From positions 94,170,501 through 94,234,500 of the forward strand of contig NC_060213.1 of the NCBI RefSeq assembly GCF_021130785.1: DNA of 64,000 nt. Direction: 5' to 3'. This document shows positions 60,600-64,000 of the stretch, one piece after another. Source of the stretch: Homalodisca vitripennis (lineage: Eukaryota > Arthropoda > Insecta > Hemiptera > Cicadellidae). Below the pieces are notes generated by a model that saw only the letters and a list, made by a program, of their open reading frames with translations, did not search any database and was not told the origin of the DNA. A program made the translations under genes and the position numbers. The number at the start of each line of letters is the position of its first letter. Within the stretch, counting starts at the first letter, position 1.

Positions 60600-61690
60600 T
60601 AACACATATACTCAACCGGTCCATTCCATGGTCTTCTGACTTCCACACACGTCTCTTGAATAGCACATGTGTGCCACTATTATGTTCATGTACAACTCGT
60701 GGCTCCGACACTGCGAATCATTTGAGTGTCTTTCTGTATTGTAAATGAAGTATTTCTATATTTGGTAAATTCGTTACCAAATATAGCCCTTTCGGTCCAT
60801 TCCTTGGTGTCTTATGACTACAAACACGTACACCACGTGGATGACACCCTAAAACACGTGGTGTCTACTTTAGAGTAACATCGTAATTCTAATGTATGAT
60901 AACATATATAGCCGTATCCGTCTATTCCTTTTGGTTTTATGCTACAAACACGTTTGGCTAACACTCTAAAACACTTGATGTTTACTGTGTAGTAAAAAAG
61001 TAATTGTAATGCATGCTAACAATTATCCTCATCAGTACGTTACTTAGTACGTATATAGTCACTACACACGTACAGCACAAGTCACCGACAATCTTAATGA
61101 CTTGAGGGTCATCGTTTAGAGGAAACACGGTATTTATACATTTTAATAAGATATTCAACTTTCCCCAGGATAATAATTCGTCTTTTGTCTATTCACACAT
61201 TCAGCACGCTGTATTGCTACTCTAAAATAACGTATTGTACTCTATAGTAAAAAAGTATTAAAAATATTCTCTAATAAATACAATTTTTTCCAGCGTAATC
61301 CTTTGTCTTTTGGATATTTTCTCACATTCAGCACGATTCATTGACACGATAAAATATCTTGAGTATCTTCCTTTACATAAAAAAAAACTTGTAAAGTTTG
61401 CTAACAAATGCAATTTTCACCTGCAAAATTCTTCGTCTTTTGACTCTCTTCACACATTCAGCACGTTGAATTGCCACTCTAAAATAACTTGAGTGACTTT
61501 CTTTAGTTTAAAAAAGTAGAAATATTTCTAACAAATACGGTTTTTAATAGTGCAGTTCCTTTTCTTTTATGTCTCTTCGCACATTCAGCACGCAGCATTG
61601 ACACTCTAAAATCATTTGAGTGTCTTCCTTTAGAATAAAATTGTATTTGAAATGTTTGCTAAGATAATCACCACTCAACATCACAAATGG
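60600..61690 (-). repeat. Diverged tandem array of about 128-bp units (island C family)
   Basis: A box related to CACACGTACAGCACG recurs at about 60646, 60821, 60945, 61065, 61194, 61323, 61451 and 61579. The last five spacings are 129, 129, 128 and 128. The first interval (175) may hide a damaged unit. Each unit also carries a GACACTCTAAAATAACTTGAGTGTC-like arm, which is partly self-complementary (GACACTC and GAGTGTC), then a TTCCTTTAGA word, then a CTAACAAATAC word. Units near 60600 are closest to the single copy at 7560-7710. Units toward 61690 are closest to each other, suggesting local expansion from that side. Confidence 0.85.
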
Positions 61691-61769
61691 TCTTGTATTT
61701 ATTTATAGTCTCATTAAGGACACTTTTGTGTCCCAGAGATAATTTCAACACTAGATTTCATACGATACT

Positions 61770-61905
61770 CGACGTAGTAATGATAACAGTTGAATCATCA
61801 AAAGAGCTATCATTAGCTGAGGATGCTATGAGGATCATCTGTCAAATCATTGCAGCGCATGTTTCTCTGATAAGTGAATGGCATGTCAATAACTGAAATA
61901 GTGAA
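61770..61905 (-). repeat. Dispersed island A, copy 3
   Basis: It aligns with 45082-45270: GATAACAGTTGAATCATCAA, GAGCTATCATTAGCTGA, GATGCTATGAGGATCATCTG, then CTGATAAGTGAAT and GTCAATAACTGAA. It abuts the C-family array. A 69-codon frame over it is not kept in the other copies, which have stops. Confidence 0.6.
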
Positions 61906-62584
61906 ACTACAACAAGCTTTTTAATTTGTACCTACGTGTTTTACAGTTACGTAGGTAAATACATTTGTGATTTAGGTGTTTTATAGTTTCTCCAAAATAC
62001 TTTAAATTTTAGTACTAATAATATGTGTTTCATATATTATTATTTTTATATTTTAACATAATATTATTTTTTTACAGTTGTAACATATTTGCCGTAAATT
62101 TTATAGATTTACATTAGACAAAATTAATTAAAAAGTAAACATCTTGGTAATTTATCAAACTATAAAATTTTTACTAATTGAAAAAATCAATAATTGAATT
62201 TAATTTGATTATTGTTTATCACATTTTCTCCCTTCATACTATGAAAACATTATACCTGTATTCATTTTGTGTCGAAAGTTATTAACACTATTTACTGTAT
62301 TAGTTTCTATAACATGTTCTACACAATAACATGGAATATATTTCATTAACCTTACTGTAGCGTTTTTAAAGCTACATTGACTTATTTTTTAAATTAAAAC
62401 TTAAATTAAATAAAAATTTTGGGATCGAAATATTGGGACTTAATTTTAGATTAGATTGTGAAATTTCAGGGTAAAAACGAACACGTAATCCTTTGGCAAG
62501 TTAGTACTGGTAGTTTTAAATTGTTAGGAAGGCAGGTTGAACAAACGAGAGAACACTGGGGATATCCAGTAAAGTTGGTTGGAA

Positions 62585-62700
62585 AGGGAAGTATTTAAGC
62601 GCCCGCTCATAATTTTCGCCCTTCTTCTGGTTATTTTCGTGTATTAAGTTCATTACAGTGCGCCGAGTTTCTTAAATTTTTTTCCGCGAGTGATTTTGAG
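62585..62700 (+). promoter_or_regulatory. Possible promoter and noncoding first exon with splice donor
   Basis: A TATA-like GTATTTAAG (62591-62599) is followed by a CpG-containing stretch (GCGCCCGCTC, later GTGCGCCGAG and CCGCGAG) that is unusual here. It ends at a strong donor, TTTTGAG then GTAAGC (62701). No initiator stands out at the expected distance. An LTR promoter is the alternative, but no matching second LTR is seen in the window. Confidence 0.35.
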
Positions 62701-62701
62701 G

Positions 62702-64000
62702 TAAGCACCAAATGTATTGTACGTGTTATTGAAATAGTCTTACTGATCTGATATTAAATTAAATCTAGGAAAAAATTAAATTCATAGAAACTACAGAGCA
62801 ATCTGAATAACGTATTCTCGAAGAACAATAGATCATAATAGAATCATACAAGTTACAATTAGTTCATGCTTGCAAGAGAAGTGAATTAAAATTGAACTTT
62901 GTCAATAACTTTAAATGAGATTTGGAAAAGTAGTAATTTATTAATACTTAACTGGAACTGTTTTATTGTCAAATTATTAATTTGAAATTAATTGAACTTT
63001 AATAATTGTTAGAGAGAGTTGTAACCTGAATTGCAGAGATTTGAAGGTTAAGGTTCAAATAGTGGAAAGAGAAGTTGAAATTTTTATTTTGAATTTTGAG
63101 TGAACTTAGAAGTGAACATTTTTATTTTAGTTATTTCCAAGTGGTATTTCATTTATATTTTAAAACTTTATTATTAAATTTTAGAAGAGAGCTCTGATTT
63201 TTAGTTTGATATATTTGATTAATAGTTTTTATCTCTTGCCAAAGGAATTTTAAAATTTACTAAAAGGTTTGTCAATTCTTTGTGGAAAATAGAGTGATAA
63301 CAATTCTGAAACGTTGAACTTATTAATTTGCCAGTTTAAAATAAATCCATTATTTTTATTTAGAACTTTGATTTTTATTTTAGACAAACCAGATAATATT
63401 TAATAGTTAACCAATTTAGTAATAAATCGTACTTAATGTTCACTAGGTGCTTACTAACCAAAAAATATTTTATATCGTCTTGGATGTCTTATTGATAATT
63501 TAAATATTTTACTCTAGATTATTAATATCTACAATCCAAGTCGTTATAACTAGCAATGATAGCAATAATCTTGATCTTGTATAACTAGTACCCTGCAATT
63601 TAATTGATAATAGTGCATTGCGTATTGCATTGGAATGTTGTGGCTCAAGTTTCGTGCTTATCCTATAGATATAATTTGGTAATACAGCAACTAATTGTAA
63701 AGCTATATCCTAGAAAAAATAGAAAGAGCAGAAATAAATAGCTTAAATAGATAAATTTTTATTTTTATATTATTTGCTATTAAAACCGTAGCGAATAAAT
63801 CACGTATAAGATGTAATAATTGTATTATTTAGTCAAATATACAATTAGAATATTTTTTTTTTAAGTTATTCCAACATTTAACTTTCGTGATTTGAAAAAA
63901 GCTAATTAACTACGGCTTTATTTTCTTTCTAACAACGGCTAGTTTCTGCCTAATTATTGTCATATAACATACTCATATATCATTTTTGTAACCCTAGCTT
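62702..64000. other. AT-rich stretch, possible first intron
   Basis: No frames of note and no repeats recognised. If 62585-62700 is a first exon, this is its intron. Confidence 0.4.

Noticed and set aside
60600..61690. CRISPR-like array
   Set aside because: Units diverge along their whole length, there is no constant repeat with unique spacers, and the genome is eukaryotic.

Overview
The window is AT-rich animal DNA, almost certainly from an insect. This rests on a tRNA-headed SINE family, a LOA/R1-group LINE with an RNase H domain, a mariner-type element close to those common in insects, and a TATA/Inr core promoter with arthropod spacing. A hemipteran is possible, but nothing here proves it. 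I see no complete host protein gene. What can be supported is two orphan exon-like segments (4187-4375 minus, 18240-18377 plus), three candidate gene starts (around 20863, 48703 and 62600, all plus), and much repeat structure. There are no rRNA genes, functional tRNA genes or CRISPR arrays.

Layout. 1-4170 is one arm of a large, slightly diverged inverted repeat. Its mate is 39767-47560, which carries a 3.7-kb LINE insertion with a target-site duplication that the first arm lacks. 6092-7020 is an internally deleted mariner-type element. 8404-9035 is a head-to-head and tandem SINE cluster ending in an (AT)n run. 9050-9500 is a GC-richer island. 9.5-15.8 kb is featureless AT-rich DNA. 15.8-30.7 kb holds a Helitron-like hairpin, microsatellites, an exon-like block, a SINE and a CRE/TATA/Inr promoter, plus short conserved islands. 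30735-36115 and 49940-54020 form a second, much older inverted duplication that survives only as conserved islands in matching order. 37625-39668 is a low-quality-looking direct copy of 18750-20868. It runs into an exact 16-nt C15A repeat (39669-39766) and then straight into the second arm of the large inverted repeat. That junction looks like an assembly or long-read artefact. 60600-61690 is a roughly 128-bp tandem array on the minus strand, and 62.6 kb holds a possible promoter with a noncoding first exon.

The least explained material is a set of short islands (about 90-190 bp each, labelled A to H below). They recur in the window on both strands while the DNA between them has diverged beyond recognition by eye. 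Island D occurs five times. Island C occurs once alone and about eight times in tandem, and shares a core with island E. They lack a conserved open frame across all copies. They could be relics of an old transposon family or a conserved noncoding element; I cannot decide which. All alignments were made by eye.
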